Below are positions 1 through 11,923 of a DNA stretch of 64,000 bases, piece after piece. Under the pieces are notes generated by a model. The model searched no databases, was not told the origin of the DNA, and worked only from the letters and a program-made list of their open reading frames with translations. Where the stretch lies: contig JAINUG010000130.1 of the NCBI GenBank assembly GCA_029706075.1, positions 2,584,383 through 2,648,382 on the forward strand. The letters run 5' to 3'. The position numbers and the translations under genes are program-made. This stretch comes from Aldrovandia affinis (taxonomy: Eukaryota; Chordata; Actinopteri; Notacanthiformes; Halosauridae). Each line of letters begins with the position of its first letter. Positions within the stretch are counted from its first letter, which is position 1.

Positions 1-255
1 CGCCCCAGGGAGGGGGGAGGGATGCCGACAGGACGTTCGCTGCGCATAAGAGTGGCCCTGTAGTACTGGGTTACGGTCGACGGCCTGGCGAGTGCCGTCT
101 CGGAGGAGACGATGCTTCGCCTTCGTCACTTCCGGTCGCAGGACTACAGCAGCGAACTCACATTACTGGGGGAATAACATAAAATAGCGGGTCTAATTGG
201 CTACTAAATTGGGAGAAAATGGGAGAAAAATCAGAAACAAAATCTAAAAATGTAA
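1..255 (+). repeat. tRNA-derived SINE, 5' end cut by the window edge
   Basis: This is the body and tail of a SINE family that recurs at 41571, 55879, 56473 and 58368. Shared landmarks are CGCCCCAGGGAGGGG at the start, GTCTCGGAGGAGACG in the middle, and the tail ATTGGCTACTAAATTGGGAG followed by an A-rich run. The tRNA-like head with the polymerase III boxes lies outside the window. The closest relative here is the minus-strand copy at 56473. The family assignment is by shared sequence within the window; its library name is unknown to me. Confidence 0.75.
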
Positions 256-780
256 AAACATTTTTAAAACCTTCTCCAGCTAATGGTATGGCCAGCTGTT
301 TGTTGCCCCGCGTGACTCCCAGCCACACTTGGACCCGGCGTGTTCAGTATTCGATTCCATACTGAAGAGTGCATCACTGTACCCAGGGTTTAACGCGATA
401 GCTTGACACACTCCCCCAGGAGGCGCCAAGAAACAATTTCTCACACTATTTAAATGGCCTGTTGCTGCACTTTTCCAGATAGCAGGATGTCAGTTTTCTA
501 TGACCTCCCCACACACCCTCCCACTCCCCTGGGTTTAGCCTTTGGAGCCCTGGGCCTCCTGCTTCCAAGCCAATTTATTCTTTGTTGAAGTGGTGTGTGG
601 ACCACCTTCTCTGTTTTTTCTGAGAGAAAGCAGAGGGATTTGAGAGGGATTTTTGTTATGGAAATGAAAACATTGTTGTCAACTTGTAAACAATGTTGTG
701 TCATGGGGATTTTTTTTTGATGCATTATATAGCTAGCCAAAAAAAAACTATTATTTACGCAGTTTATTTCTTGACCAACA
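256..780. other. unique sequence, nothing recognised
   Basis: The stretch contains short open frames only, with no transposon ends or conserved motifs that I recognise. A T-run and an A-run lie near 711 and 740. Confidence 0.5.
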
Positions 781-782
781 TA

Positions 783-1530
783 CAGGTAACTGCCAAAATA
801 AAGGAAACACCAACATAAAGTGTCTTAAAAAGAGTGTTGGGCCACCACGAGCGACCAGAACACTGTCTCAGGTGGTGCTCCAGAATCTCCCATAAGCGTT
901 CGATGGGGTTGAGATCTGGTGACTGAGACAGCCATGGCAAATGACAAATGCTCCATCTGCACACAATTCCATATGTTTGGCTGTTGTGAGCTGAAAAGCC
1001 TTCAAACAGCACTTTGACAGTGTGTGGTCGGGCATAATCTGCTTACAGAGATTCACAGACTGACAAGGCAATTAGTGAGCAGAGAACATCAAATGTGACG
1101 CAGATTCGAGTCGCAGGGTACAGGGGGCTTGTTTCTTGAGGCAGCTGAAGAAGGGGTCTCTCTGAGTTGATGCCCGACTATTAGAGCGGCTACCGAAATC
1201 CCTGGCAGCCTGAGAGACGGGTCTCCCTAAGTGATCCATTAAATCCTTTTCAAGATCTACGACCTTGCAGATGCCTTATCGAGCTGTCAGGAGAGAATAA
1301 TTCCTGGTTCTGGCTTGGCTCTGTAATACTGACCGTGGTCTTCAGAGTGGCTGCCACCGACATTGCTGCAAGCACCAAAAGGGATTCATCTGACAAGCAA
1401 AGAGCAGGACATGATAAACTCTCTGAAGCCAACCTGTACTGATAGCCCTCTGGTCTTCTATGCGTTTGGCCAGTGTGGGGTGAACACTCATACAACCTCA
1501 AGTTAGCAGGTTTAATTGTGAGCAACACTC
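783..1530 (-). pseudogene. decayed Tc1/mariner-like transposase and left terminus
   Basis: A TA at 781-782 is followed by the terminus CAGGTAACTGCCAAAATAAA, which recurs at 17501 and, altered, at 23541. On the minus strand, about 1000-780, a frame reads WLSQSPDLNPIERLWEILE, the C-terminal Tc1-type catalytic block with its acidic residue in PIERLWE. It is followed by a tail that also encodes the terminus. Further upstream on the same strand (about 1400) a CLSDES stretch resembles the first-aspartate block of such transposases, but frames are broken. The right terminus was not found. The C-terminal block is firm; extension to 1530 is inference. Confidence 0.6.
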
Positions 1531-4500
1531 AACAACACTGATTTTAATGGTTTGGCTCAAAGCAAATTAATTAATGACAGATTTGTATTTTTTTTCCTTT
1601 CTCAGAAGTCACCTTTCTCATATACAAGCACATCATATTTACAAATCAGGATGAATTTTTCTGCTGTTTGTTGAGAAAGTCTAAATCTGTGACACTAAAT
1701 GAGATGAACAGCGCTGCTTTTGACAGCGCCTCCTGGTATTCTGCCATTTATTTTGTCAGCATGTGTCATCTCCCCAGCCTGAGATATTTTGCATGTGGTA
1801 GAGGACCAACATTGATGACCTTTCATAATGTGAGACAGATTTGCATTCACCTTAAAAGATGGGTGTCACTAGCTGTTGCAGACTACACTATGCTCTGTAG
1901 TTGATACAGTCTTAAAAAAATAAAAATTTAAAAATAAGAAATCTGCATTTAATCTTTGACAGATATTGCTTAATTGAAAGGTGCATATGCAATAATTACC
2001 CTGTACATCTTTCCGCAGGTGACTGATAAGATCCCTATATGATGCATTTGTGACCGAGTGCCTGCAACAATATTTATTTTACCCCTAGAGGGCAGTCTAA
2101 AGGTGATGATGATGGCAAGCCATCAAAAGAGCTGTATACTTGAAATCCAAAAATGTACATCTACTGATGGGCTTTGAAATGTTATTTTCTCAAGAACACT
2201 AAATTGTCAAATTTGAGTCTGCATCAGTGGCATCTTAAAATAAAGGCTCCGTTCTAAATGCTGTATTAGAATAACAGAGATCGTGCTCAACATGATATCT
2301 AAGCGACTCCAAATGGGAACACCTGCAAAACCCACCCATATGAAAATGCTGTTGACACACGCTTCCTCAAATGCTATACTCTTCCATTATGGACTCAAAT
2401 CGCACTGTCCTCTCAATGCACAAACTTACTGCAACAGAACCCATACCCAAAAAACGTAACCTACCATAGACTATACAGTACGCCATCCTAAAACAAACTG
2501 ATGATCAAAAAAACATTTTTCTCAGATGACCTACCTAAGATGGAATTTTACAGACAAGGTCCTTGTACACAAATGATTACCAGTATATGCATTTATTTCA
2601 CGTTTTACCATTCATGAAAGTCAAATTAAACAAAACAAAGCAACAAAAACCCTAGCTCATCCATATAACCACCCTGTCACCCAACCAAAATGAACAAGTA
2701 AATGCAAAAGTAAAACTACTATGCTCGCAGCCAAATATATCAACTTCTCTACAAATCAACTCCCTAATAAGTTTAAAGAATTCTGTGTAAAATTAAATTT
2801 TAGGTGAATCGGTCAAAAACATAAAAATGCTATTCTCTCTCCGCTCTAAAAATCTGTGGCTCCATATGCGATGCCTGCTTTTGCATCAAAATCCAGACCC
2901 ACAATGTTTCATATTCACCTCTTAAGGTTCGCCAAAAACTCCTACATCCCCCACCTCATAAATTTCAAATGAAATAAATATACTTCATATCTGGAACAGA
3001 AATAACTGATTTCCAATATTATGGTTTTTGTACAGCCTTAATTCACGGTATTCGGCATGCCGGCTATGCAGAACAGCCCTTGTGCATATATTTGAATAAA
3101 ACCAACACATGACAACCGTGATCTCCAATATTCAAATAATGTTAACGTCCATGGAAAGTGGTTCAGGGTGGTTCACACAAATATGGTAAAAAGGGGAAAC
3201 GTACCACTGCTCCTAAACAGAAACGATGGAGAATTTATAAAAATGTATAATGCCACTTATGCCCATCTTGGGTTGGTCAATAACTTCATATCATGAAAGC
3301 AGTGAAGTGACTTTAAGCTTCCGGAAATTCTGATAGCATTATGGATACGAAAAAGTGAAAAGTGCATTTGGAGATGCTCCAACCAGGAACCTTTACCTAC
3401 CAATTTTGTCCTCCACATAAATCTGTACTCAACTATAGTTAATGACAGTCATCACTTGAAAAATAAGTACTGGATTCAAATCTCCAGGGTTACGGGCCAC
3501 TTTATAATTTAAAATCAGCATACTGCGCAAGTACACATGGCTTCGAAGTACATTTCATATTTCAAGTTTCAGGTATGCCTTGACAGGAATCTCCTCAAAT
3601 ACATGCTAAAAGACAAAACATATCATTGCCACAAGGTCACTTACTTCCTTCCATTTGTAGTAGTTTAGGATTAAATAATGTACATGCCCTGAGCCAAGGT
3701 GCAGAATTGTATCTGCGATCTGAAACATGAATACCCAGGGATTTCTGACTTGCTGGACAATTGTGTAAAATGACCCAGCAAACATATCTTGGAAGAAGGT
3801 TATCTATTTCAGTGTATTCCAGAGCTGTAATGCAAGTCATTTAGCAAAATGTTCTTCATATATTATGTATAAAATACAATCATTTTTTATCAGAGTACAA
3901 AGGAAAACATCAAGGTATGCTAATGACATACAGCATTGAAGACGGTGGCATAAGAAGACTCAACTGTGTTGAAAGACATTATCATTATTTGACTATGACA
4001 GTTTTTCCATGACACAATCAATTAATTAACTGTCGAAATTAAATGTAAGTAGTCTATATAGTATATAATTTGATGTTATAAGACACAAATAAATAAATAA
4101 ATAAACGTCTATAATGTCTATGTACAAGGTTGCCAATAGTTAGGACAATAACAATAGTTTCAGCTGGGCCACGGTCTGCTCAAAATAATGCAACACAAAT
4201 ATTGCAAGTAGGCTACAATGTGCAAGTTGCCACAAGCAACACACGTGAAATTCACGACGTGTGCGGGTCATTATGAACCTTAAAATGTAAACCACTTCTA
4301 GCTACATGTCCATAGACGATTTGTTCGGCAATGACAAGAAAATAGCCTTTGGTCAGTGAGTCCGCCAATTAAAAAGCGCATTTTAGTTTATTTCTGCCGG
4401 CCTAATTTCTTCTCACTTCACATAAATTGCACTTGACCTATACCGCACTGAAAATGTTAACTTGAAGATATGTGTTCATCGACAGCATACTAGGCTACAG

Positions 4501-6560
4501 GTATGGCCATGTAGCTTAGAGATTGTCGGGTAATAGTCATACAATGGTAAAGGCTACCGGCACTGCAAACGGCAGAAGCGCTCTCTGAAGTCGGCTCGAG
4601 CGGTTACGCTAATCGCGTTTCCCCGGAAATATCCTATAGATATGTCAAAACAATCACGTATCACGGTTCTTTACCATTACAGCTCTCACTATTAGACATT
4701 GCCGAAATTATTACGGGCATTTTAACACCGGTCCATTTTAATCTCTATAGCCTATGCACTTCTATGAAGCCTTGTTTCCATTCTCAAACATTCCTGCAGA
4801 TGGAACGCACCACGTCGTCAATGGTTTAACTGCCATCCATTTCGAACATTAATTATATGGAATGGCAGATAAGTCTGCCTTCTACTTATTGAAAGAGGAA
4901 CAATAAAACGCCATTATAATCATCCCCTCATTCTTGAAGTTGCGTCGCAAGCACCGGCCAGTATTCTCGCCCTGCTGTGTCGCCTACCAAACAGTTGAAA
5001 AGAGATTGTTGTTAAGAGTTTTTTTATTAAAGGCTTCTGAATGTTAGGAAATGCACATTACAGTCTAAACCCGCGTGGATTAACTGACTGCATTATCTAT
5101 ATGAGCCTTATATAGCTATAGACTATCTTCAATGCTTATCCTCGTGTTAAATGTTATAATTGCCGTTGTACATGTTATGTATCCTATTTATACTATCACA
5201 AATGTAATACAACTCTTAAATGTATGGGGCGAAACGGCTTTTCCAATCTGCTACTGTGTGCCAATACAACATCAAACCTAAAAGCCGTTATGTTGTAAAC
5301 TGTATCACCCATGGCAATGTAATGATTTAGCTTGGCAATACGTTGGTCCCCTACAAATACTGTTATTCACTCTTTGTGATAACGACACACCGATTATATC
5401 GGAGCTTTGATATTTAAGTAAATAGCCTACAATCGCGAGTAAACGGCATGATTGTTTTACATTATTATCCCATTGCAAAATGATGCATTGGCAACTCCTG
5501 GCATTACTTTATTTGCTTGAATCGATGTTCTAATAAATCGAATCTCTCTAAAAAGTGTTACCTATATATATGTGTGTGTATATCACAAGGCTACAGATTA
5601 TGTACTACCTTGGAAGTTATCGTATAATGCTGCGCAAGACGTGTCAACTTTGATAGTAGTAGCCTAGATCTGAACGTAATTTTGGCATAGCGCACATTGA
5701 CCGATGGATTTTACGCCCACCTTGTATGAATTCACATTCTGAAAACACAGCTAAATGTGTATCAATATCGTCCGGTGGTACCATCTTCATATCCAATTTT
5801 CAGTTTGGTTGGTAAAACGAATGCACCTTACCTTAAATTCCTTGAAGCAAAAATGGCAAATTGTTAGCAATCCCCGACACGTAGCGGCATCAGTGCACTA
5901 GAAGATGATTTGCCATTTATTGAACTGAGGATGAAGGAGGTAAGGGGAAAATAAAAATAATAATAATTTCCTCCGGTAACCGAAATAAAACAACGTATTA
6001 ATCAAATTAAATCCGACTACTGGAAATTATCCTTGCTCTGTGCAGTCTGTGGTCCAAAACTGTATGAAAAAACATTTATATTGAGTTACTTTTTTTTTTT
6101 TTTTTTTGAGAAACAGAATAATTCCTCTTCGGATATCTTGGTCAAACTGCAGTGCAATTCCAAGAACGGAATGATGACACCGGTGGTCCAAGACGTCTCT
6201 CGAAATACGTGGGATTTCAACAGTGCATTCTTGTTATGAGTTCAAAATTGTGCTATCTGTCATACAGAGTCCCCTTTATCGATCTGCAAATTTATCAGCT
6301 CTCTTAGCGAGTACACATTTGTATTAGATCCACGACTCACAGGAACGAATGTTGCGGTCTAAAATCGCTGCTAATAACTCTCTTCGTTTTATTGGTTTTA
6401 TTACCATTACTGATTTACAAGAAGATAGACACAGCCCAGATTTTTTCTGCAAAAAAGATGTGTAGGGGCTGCAGTTACTGCATACCTTCCCCGACAGAGT
6501 AGGATGCGAATATGGCTTGGTGCAGCATCACTCTCAGAAGTTGTTGAATTACGCGTTATG
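1531..6560. other. long unique AT-rich region without recognisable genes
   Basis: About 5 kb without transposon termini, transposase motifs or SINE landmarks. It holds simple runs such as AAATAAATAAATAAATAAA near 4090 and a T-run near 6091. CpG dinucleotides become more frequent between about 4200 and 6500 than in the rest of the window. That would fit regulatory DNA near a promoter, but conservation cannot be judged from one sequence. Confidence 0.4.
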
Positions 6561-6589
6561 AGGTTGCTGTGCGCAAATCTCTAGCTCTC

Positions 6590-6905
6590 TCAGTTGTGTT
6601 CGATGAACTCAGCCCCTTAGTACTGCCTACCACTCCACCTCCGATTGACATCATTGTGGAAGGAGGAGCCTAGGACAGAATACAAATGATGGGTTTTTCC
6701 TTAAAGCCGCATTGGCCGTTGGTAGGACGGTGGCGCTGAATTCAACGAGAGTAGTACACGAGATGAGAAGGCACTGGCGCCTACATTCGCCTGCGAGATA
6801 GAGGGGGCACTGTTCGCTTTGCAAATAAATGGTGATTTATTTATTTATTTGTATTTATTTTTTCACAGACAGGTACTCATCCCGTCTGCGTTAGGTAAGT
6901 GCGGC
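6590..6905 (+). promoter_or_regulatory. possible promoter and first or small exon
   Basis: A locally GC- and CpG-richer patch contains two ATTGG-type (inverted CCAAT) motifs around 6711 and GATTGACATCATTG near 6643. It is followed at 6854-6870 by a pyrimidine-rich stretch ending in TTTTTTCACAG, and then by GTCTGCGTTAG with the donor-like GTAAGTGCGG at about 6894. The stretch could be a roughly 25-nt exon between an acceptor and a donor, or the end of an untranslated first exon. No TATA box is clear and no coding frame is implied. This is inference from motif arrangement only. Confidence 0.25.
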
Positions 6906-7573
6906 TAACATATGTCGTCACTATTTTTTATTCCGTGTATCTGATGTTTTAGCTTAATTTCGGCGTGTCTTGAGTGCCGTATAGTGCCATTTTCCTCTTT
7001 TCCGCATGGGTATATATAATAGGGGCACATTTTAAAAGCAAAGCAATATAAGGTGGTAGTCATATTCACTCTATTTGATTTATGCTGTCATGCTGTGTCT
7101 GTACCACCACACATGGATCAATAGTAATTGCTCTCCAGGCACATTCTGGGTATCAGTGATTGCATGAGATAGTCATTTATGCCCCTAAACAAGAAGACCC
7201 TTGGTTGTCAAAGAAAGGGCCATGTGCCACTTCACATGCAACGATGGTTAAGCAAGTCCCATGGGTTCTCGCAAGATGTCCATTAAGGAGATTATTTGGT
7301 GGGACTTTAGTCTCCTTGAATAGAAACCAACTTCTGAGAAAGACGGAGAGATTGAGAGACTTAAACTGTAAATAAAGAGCAGGCTATTATACAAGCCTTT
7401 GGTACTGTAGCCATGTCTACAAGTGCAAGTATGGTCACAGTGCCAAAAGCATGAGAATAAGCATGGAAAACCCCAAGGACACAGGACATATTTTAGTTAC
7501 ATTAAAATAACACTTTTTTCCCTTATGTCAGTCGCAATCGTTCCTACATCTCGCCCTTATTGACACAAAAAAT
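6906..7573. other. unique sequence, nothing recognised
   Basis: Short open frames only; no repeat landmarks or conserved motifs that I recognise. Confidence 0.4.
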
Positions 7574-7907
7574 AGCACCATCACTCCATCCATTGTCTAA
7601 GCCGCTTATTCCTGGTCAGGGTCGCGGGGGGGGGCTGGAGCCTATCCCAGCATGCGTTCCGGGCGAGAGGCAGGAATACACCCTGGACAGGTCGCCAATC
7701 CATCGCAGGGCACACACACAGCATTCACTCACACACTCATACCTACGGGCAATTTAGACTCTCCAATTAGCCTAACGTGCATGTCTTTGGACTGTGGGAA
7801 GAAACCGGAGTACCCGGAGGAAACCCACGCGGACACGGGGAGAACATGCAAACTCCGCACAGAAAGGCCCCCGGCCTGGATTCGAACCCGAGACCAGCAC
7901 CATCACT
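7574..7907 (-). repeat. 5'-truncated tRNA-derived SINE with 12-bp target duplication
   Basis: The insert at 7586-7895 is flanked by perfect 12-bp direct repeats AGCACCATCACT (7574-7585 and 7896-7907). It belongs to a ubiquitous fish SINE whose body includes GGATTGGCGACCTGTCCAGG and CATGTCTTTGGACTGTGG (the latter as read on the plus strand here). On the minus strand it starts just inside the polymerase III B box (GGTTCGAATCC), so the 5' half of the tRNA-like head is missing. The full-length relative is at 36473-36820. Several open frames across it are shadows of the repeat. Confidence 0.92.
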
Positions 7908-9800
7908 CATCCACATTTTTTCAAACATTGCAAAATAAAACAAAAATGTACAAATATATATATGATCATTATCATCATGTATTATTTCGTTTTTGTTTTC
8001 AAAAGAATGAAAATTAAATTATTTCTACAGCATCAATGTTGGCCCTCCTTTTTTCCTTAAGTGATTTTAGGATTGCCAGTTTCAGGGATGTTGAGATTAG
8101 AGCATTGTGGTAAGTATGGCTATGGAGCCATGTAAAGGGGTCATGCAAAGGTCACTCACCCATTAAGGGCCATCATCACCTCCCATAGACTGCCAGTGAT
8201 CCCACCACTCACTTTCATGCTAATGGAATATAAAGGATTGCTATGATGGCTTCATGAACAATAGCTGTTTCCTAGACCTTTACCAACGATTCTACAGGTC
8301 ATATTTACCATCCTCAGACAGCATGTTTTATGGGGCAGACAACCTCTTTGGTTTAACAAAAAAGTGTTCCACGTTCTGCTATAGCCACTCACAAATAATC
8401 CTTCTATCACAGGAGACAGATACTGTACTGTGGAAATGCCCTCTTTCAGAAATGCACAGATCAAAGGTATCTGCTGGTAATTGTATTTGTTTCAGAAAAA
8501 AGTTTTAGTTATCTGAAAAAAAGTCCAATATGACTGTATGGTTATTAGCCTAAGAACTCATTGACCAGCAAAGCGTAGATCCTTTGATTTGGCTTTCAAG
8601 GCTCCTGAGCAAAATTCAGGTTTTCTATTTAAATTACTTTGTATAAAACAATTGATCCAATAGCCAACTTAAAAACAAAGTAAAATGTTGTAGGTTGCAC
8701 TTTGAAAAAAGTACAGCCAGTGATAACAAACCATTTAAAATGTATGGAACCAATATCAAGGAGTGTCTTCTTATTGTTTCCCAACAAATGAATGGTCAGT
8801 TACCTGCTAGTTTGAAATAAAACAAGGTGTGAAGCTAAGAGTACAGAGAATAATGCTGTGGAAGAGAACATGCTTTTGACGTGAGTTATGAAATTTAGTT
8901 GAATGAATTATGTTTTCAAAAAGTAAAAGCTTTACTTAATTAGCCATGTCCAAAACTGGTTCTCAACAGCCACAATAGTGTGGTTTTACAACAGTTTAAT
9001 CATGTCTGCCCATGGATTAATTCATTGCTTGAGGATAAATGCCTTTTATCATCATATGGGGATTTTTATTTCGCAAAGTTTTTAATCTTTTAGGAGAAAA
9101 AAAACAAAAGACCTCAAGCCACTATTGGTCACCAGCTAGCCCACATAATGGAGTCTAAAATGTAATAAACGTGGAACAACTCAAAACCAATAGCATTGAC
9201 ACATAGTTACAATACTTGCCAATGTACTAATATCAGGAAACATAATCATATGTACCTAAAGTACACAAATATAAATACCTTCTTGCAGGTATTATATATG
9301 TATTGCCATGAAAATATCTATATATACACACTAAAACAATCAGGCTAATTATCCTGCTCAAGGGTACAACAGAACTGCAACATTCTGGTTATGATTCCAG
9401 ATCCTTTACCCCAATGTCACACAATGCTACCCCTGGGCCACACATTCTCTCTTTTCATTAAGGTCACGTTGTTCACCTGCACAAAACATAAAATAGATAC
9501 ATCAGTGGTCACAATATTCATAACCAAAACTTTATTGTCCTGTATGTAACTGAAGGGCTTTTCACAGTTCGTTTTACAATATGCAGATCTAAACCTTAAA
9601 TAGACAAGAAAAGTCACAACACGCCTCATGGATAATTCAGGAGACCATCTCAAAATGAACTTTCTAAGAAACCAGTTGTGAATTTCTGAAAAGGTTGAAG
9701 CATCTTCCAAAAGGCAATGGACAGCGATAATGGCAGTGGCTGCTCAGCTTGCATCAGATATTGCATTAGCAGAGCTGTCGAGGGGATGCCCACTTTAAAG
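7908..9800. other. unique AT-rich sequence
   Basis: No transposon termini, SINE boxes or protein motifs seen. Open frames here are short and have no recognisable composition. Confidence 0.4.
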
Positions 9801-9807
9801 AAAAGAG

Positions 9808-10160
9808 GGTAACACTTTACTTGAAGGGGGCTTACATAAGCATTCATAACACAAAATCATGAAATGGTCTGAGAACTCTCATATGGACACCACCTCTCAT
9901 GACTTTAAAGAGGTGTACAAAAGCCTTCCTAATACCTCACAACAATACAACAGCTGCAAAACCTTTGCAAAGGAAGTGTCCATTAGATTTAAGATTTAAG
10001 CACCTGCAATAGCAACGAGAACACATAGAGGACCATGTTAATTATGTCAATATCCGGTGTTAATCGTTACAAGACCAAAACAACTCACACTGTACAAGAG
10101 GAGTGTCCATGTATTAAAGCTTAAATGAAAAATAAGGGGTCACAACATTTTGAGGAAAAG
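9808..10160. repeat. possible remnant of a fish DNA-transposon miniature
   Basis: GGTAACACTTTACTTGAAGG at 9808 resembles a terminus seen often in fish genomes. A matching inverted terminus was not found downstream, so the right limit is a guess. The body is AT-rich and non-coding. Confidence 0.3.
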
Positions 10161-10264
10161 AAAGGCAATGGTGTGCAAACAAAATATTTATAGATATTAA
10201 AATTTCATACCATCGTTTCTCAAACACACATTTTCTTTATTTGTATCAGTGTTTTATGACATTG

Positions 10265-10454
10265 TTGAATAACAAATACGTTGTAGAGAGGTGAAGCTGC
10301 GCCAACCGAATAATTGTAACCACAGGTGCGTAGGTTCAAAAGCTGCGATAGCCGCGATAAATAAATGAATGAAGGTGTGCCTCGTTTGGGATATTCCCTT
10401 TTCTACACACAGTGTGCGGGTTCCAACTTCATTCATTTATTGAATAACAAATAC
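10265..10454. mobile_element. 160-bp insertion flanked by 15-bp direct repeats
   Basis: TTGAATAACAAATAC occurs at 10265-10279 and again at 10440-10454, bracketing a 160-bp insert. The insert is unusually CpG-rich for its surroundings (GCTGCGATAGCCGCG near 10342). Its second half (about 10361-10438) can fold on itself, because AAATGAATGAAG pairs with CTTCATTCATTT. The direct repeats look like a target duplication of the kind made by target-primed reverse transcription. I do not recognise the insert; polymerase III boxes are not convincing and there is no poly(A). Confidence 0.5.
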
Positions 10455-11055
10455 CACATGAGTAAAACTTTTGTGTTTGTTTTCGATGAACAATGAAAAC
10501 AAACATATCTTGGTAGTGGACTCAGACTTTTGCACCCCACTGTATTATCCTGTCATTTGACATGGCATTTGACATCCTATCCCAAAGCAATGGGTATGAA
10601 TGGTTATATACGCCCCTTTTAGGGTAACCTAAAAAGATTACCTTTCAACAAAAAATAGCATCACTATGTCAATAACTAATCTTATATCAATCAGAACAAT
10701 CTCAAAATATCAAGACTGAAATAACTAAAAATATTGTCACGTATGCCTGGACACAATAATACACATTGGCATGTTAGTCTGGCTAGGTAACATTAGGTAG
10801 CTAGCTAATCTTAGCTGGTTTGATAGTTTAAATTGGGTGCTAGTAGTTTACTTTCTTTCTTTGTTTGTTAGCTGACGAGCATAATTGAATACCTAGCCAG
10901 TTAGCTCACTTGTTGGTGTCATTGTAGTCATGTTCATAAGACTAGACACAATCATAATTTTCAAATCAGTTTAGAAATGTTTTTTATCAACAACAGTGCA
11001 TGCTTTGCATGTGCAACAATGGACTTCTCTAGACTATAGCTATGACCATGTCAAG
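10455..11055. other. unique sequence with TAGCTA-rich patch
   Basis: No gene or element recognised. The stretch near 10790-10910 is rich in TAGCTAGCTAA-type motifs, as are those at 18000-18330 and 61200-61330. Confidence 0.35.
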
Positions 11056-11059
11056 CCTG

Positions 11060-11500
11060 TCAAGCCCGCTGGCAGACTGACTGCCCCATCCCTCCGGGCG
11101 CCTGGCAGCCGCTCCTCGCGGTCTCGCCTCTTCTCTGTCCTGGTCCCTCGTTGGTGGAACGACCTCCGCAATTGGTCAGGACTGCGGAATCACTTCCAAT
11201 CTTCCGCAAGAGACTCAAAACCCACCTCTTCAGACTCCACTACCCCTGATCTCTGTCCATCTAGCTAAATTGTCTTCACCACTGTTCACTGTAAATTTTG
11301 TAAACATTGTAAAATACCTTTTCCTTCCCGGTGTTACAGGTATGGTACGCAGATGCCTGCAATGATGTCTATTGCTGTATTCCTGCACTGATCTCGTGCG
11401 CTAACTGATTGTTCCTACCATGTATTGATGCACATCTTGTAAGTCGCTCTGGATAAGAGCGTCTGCTAAATGCTTAAAATGTAAATGTAAAAAAATGTAA
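11060..11500 (+). mobile_element. 3' end of an L2-clade LINE
   Basis: The 5' part encodes the end of an L2-type second reading frame. Readable pieces include GRLTAPSLRAPGSRSSRSR and a WWNDL motif, followed by a broken RDSKPTSS block normally read KTHLF. The 3' untranslated region ends in GTAAGTCGCTCTGGATAAG, then AGCGTCTGCTAAATGC and a short TGTAAA repeat. This is the hairpin tail that L2 reverse transcriptases recognise. The copy is severely 5'-truncated, as is normal for the clade. Close relatives lie at 38900 (plus) and 49884 (minus). Confidence 0.85.
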
Positions 11501-11828
11501 GCCTAAATAAATAAATAAATGTTTGTTAGCTTACTGCCAAGTCCACCTTTGCAATACATTTCCCTCGGTTTGTTGTAAACCAGCAAATCACCTTCATTTT
11601 AGATAAAAACAGCACCAGGAAATAACCATTGATGATTTCCTTGACAAAAAACAAAGGTATTCATGGTGTGATTTGTTCTCTAAAAATGTAATAGGCACAG
11701 CTACGGAAAGAAATACAAAATTGACATAGAATGTCCTATTTCAAGTCATTTGAAGAAGCACTTCCAGTGCCAGCAGCATTGTGGTTTCGAAACACGTCAA
11801 ATAGCTTGTCATTGCTGTTTTAACTTGC
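11501..11828. other. unique sequence, nothing recognised
   Basis: Only short AAAT and AAATA repeats are seen directly after the LINE tail. Confidence 0.35.
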
Positions 11829-11923
11829 AGATATTTCCATTTGCCAAACGATGTCAACGCTTCCGTTTGCCTAAATTCATTTTTTTAAAGTCGACTAACA
11901 TTCATTTTAATTCGCAAAATGTA
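11829..11923 (+). repeat. dispersed direct repeat, copy 1
   Basis: About 95 bp sharing GATGTCAACGCTTCCGTTTG and CTAAATTCATTTTT, followed by GACTAACATTCATTTTAAT, with 13380-13472. It is not a family I recognise and has no termini of its own. Confidence 0.7.

Noticed and set aside
7652-8060. Overlapping open frames of 121 and 88 codons
   Set aside because: They lie across a SINE with perfect target duplications, and similar frames appear at the sibling SINE (36327-36640).
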